64,000 nucleotides of DNA from contig OU452203.1 in assembly GCA_911728435.2 (NCBI GenBank), forward strand, positions 14,963,651-15,027,650, in the 5' to 3' direction. Positions within the stretch are counted from its first letter, which is position 1. The number at the start of each line of letters is the position of its first letter. A program made the position numbers and the translations under genes. The notes under the pieces were generated by a model. It searched no databases, was not told where the DNA came from, and was given only the letters and a program-made list of their open reading frames with translations. Source of the stretch: Apoderus coryli (taxonomy: Eukaryota; Arthropoda; Insecta; Coleoptera; Attelabidae). Positions 63,638-64,000 of this stretch are shown piece after piece.

Positions 63638-63868
63638 AGCAAACAGTTAGAGCTCGAGGACAAAATGGACCTTGCAAGTTACCTATTGAAACCAGTACAA
63701 AGAATGGGCAAATATGCGTTGCTTTTGCAGCAAATGCTAAAAGCAACATATAATCCAAACGAGCGAGCACCTGAAATTGAAGATATTAAACAGGCCGAGG
63801 AAATGGTTCGGTTCCAACTACGGCATGGTAATGACTTATTGGCGATGGACTCTATTAGGGAATGTGAT
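63638..63868 (+). CDS. Puratrophin-1-like exon 12, DH domain second part
   Basis: The acceptor is atttttttag and the donor is gtaaga; it is 77 codons, phase 0. It carries the most diagnostic DH motif, LASYLLKPVQRMGKYALLLQ (conserved region 3; the Lys, Pro, Gln and Arg in LLKPVQR are near-invariant in Dbl proteins). It also carries the last long helix, ..AEEMVRFQLRHGNDLLAMD.., that leads to the PH domain. It ends IRECD at a phase-0 donor. The PH domain is not in the window and should start in the next exon. Together with exon 11 it gives about 190 residues, the usual DH length. Confidence 0.95.
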
Positions 63869-64000
63869 GTAAGAGTTTAAATATTTTTAAGATACATTTT
63901 ATGTATTTAAGGATTGTTTGACTGATGATAGATATATAATACCCCCGAAACTAGTATCATTTTTGTTGATTGAGAGTGTAGTTGGCTTTATCTACGATAT

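Larger units (their letters stand above)
7800..63868 (+). other. Puratrophin-1-like RhoGEF gene, partial, 12 exons placed
   Basis: This entry is the whole gene model; both gene ends are outside the window. The exons are 7800-7889, 31457-31574, 35807-35990, 41830-42071, 42936-43191, 58120-58251, 61179-61457, 61512-61779, 61881-62196, 62257-62409, 63181-63520 and 63638-63868. They total 2609 bases and give 869 complete codons without a stop. All junction phases agree, and all acceptors end in AG. Every donor is GT except possibly that of exon 8. Domain order is CRAL-TRIO-like, spectrin-like helices, Ser/Cys-rich linker, then DH. Families with this layout (puratrophin-1/PLEKHG4, MCF2L/Dbs) activate Rho GTPases at membranes and the actin cytoskeleton. 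The puratrophin group fits best by the wording of the CRAL-TRIO-like part; that choice is from memory of the family. Exons are visibly less AT-rich than the introns. A 5' UTR, promoter and start codon were not found here. Confidence 0.85.

Overview
This is eukaryotic DNA, almost certainly from an insect. It is very AT-rich, a single multi-exon gene is spread over more than 56 kb, and the introns hold worn copies of mariner, Tc1-like, pogo-like and PIF/Harbinger transposons and non-LTR retrotransposons. A beetle or another holometabolous insect would fit, but the order cannot be fixed from the sequence. There are no operons or bacterial features.

The one host gene I can support runs on the plus strand from at least position 7800 to 63868, and both ends lie outside the window. 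Twelve exons were placed by hand from splice signals and reading phase. All eleven junctions keep one open frame of 869 complete codons. The conceptual protein has a CRAL-TRIO-like N-terminal region (exons 1-4), a helical spectrin-like region (exons 4-7), a serine- and cysteine-rich linker (exons 8-10) and a Dbl-homology RhoGEF domain (end of exon 10 to exon 12). The next exon, beyond the window, should begin the PH domain. This architecture matches the puratrophin-1 (PLEKHG4) group of Rho guanine nucleotide exchange factors. Exons 1-6 are scattered over 50 kb with introns up to 23.6 kb. Exons 7-12 are packed into 2.7 kb with introns as short as 54 bases.

The rest is intron or upstream DNA dominated by decayed mobile elements. 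Recognisable pieces are LINE reverse transcriptase and RNase H fragments (1.6, 4.4, 22.9, 41.6 and 43.6 kb), mariner relics (14.0, 25.6, 39.6, 54.5-55.5, 57.5 and 59.8 kb), other Tc1/mariner transposase relics (11.0, 21.5 and 27.1 kb), a pogo-like tail (60.7-61.1 kb) and a PIF/Harbinger deletion element with terminal repeats and a TAA target duplication (51.3-51.9 kb). Two relics (16.4-17.6 and 20.0-21.3 kb) share a Cys-rich transposon protein that I cannot place in a named superfamily. There is also a three-copy dispersed repeat of about 350 bases, a nested inverted-repeat element at 12.4-13.0 kb, a tRNA-like SINE head and two perfect hairpins with 4-base loops.

The best candidates for something undescribed are the 64-bp perfect hairpin at 40.3 kb, the Cys-rich transposon family with about 31-bp inverted repeats, the nested inverted-repeat element at 12.4-13.0 kb, and the tandem GT/GC donor in the gene's linker region. 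I found no convincing new multi-gene system.
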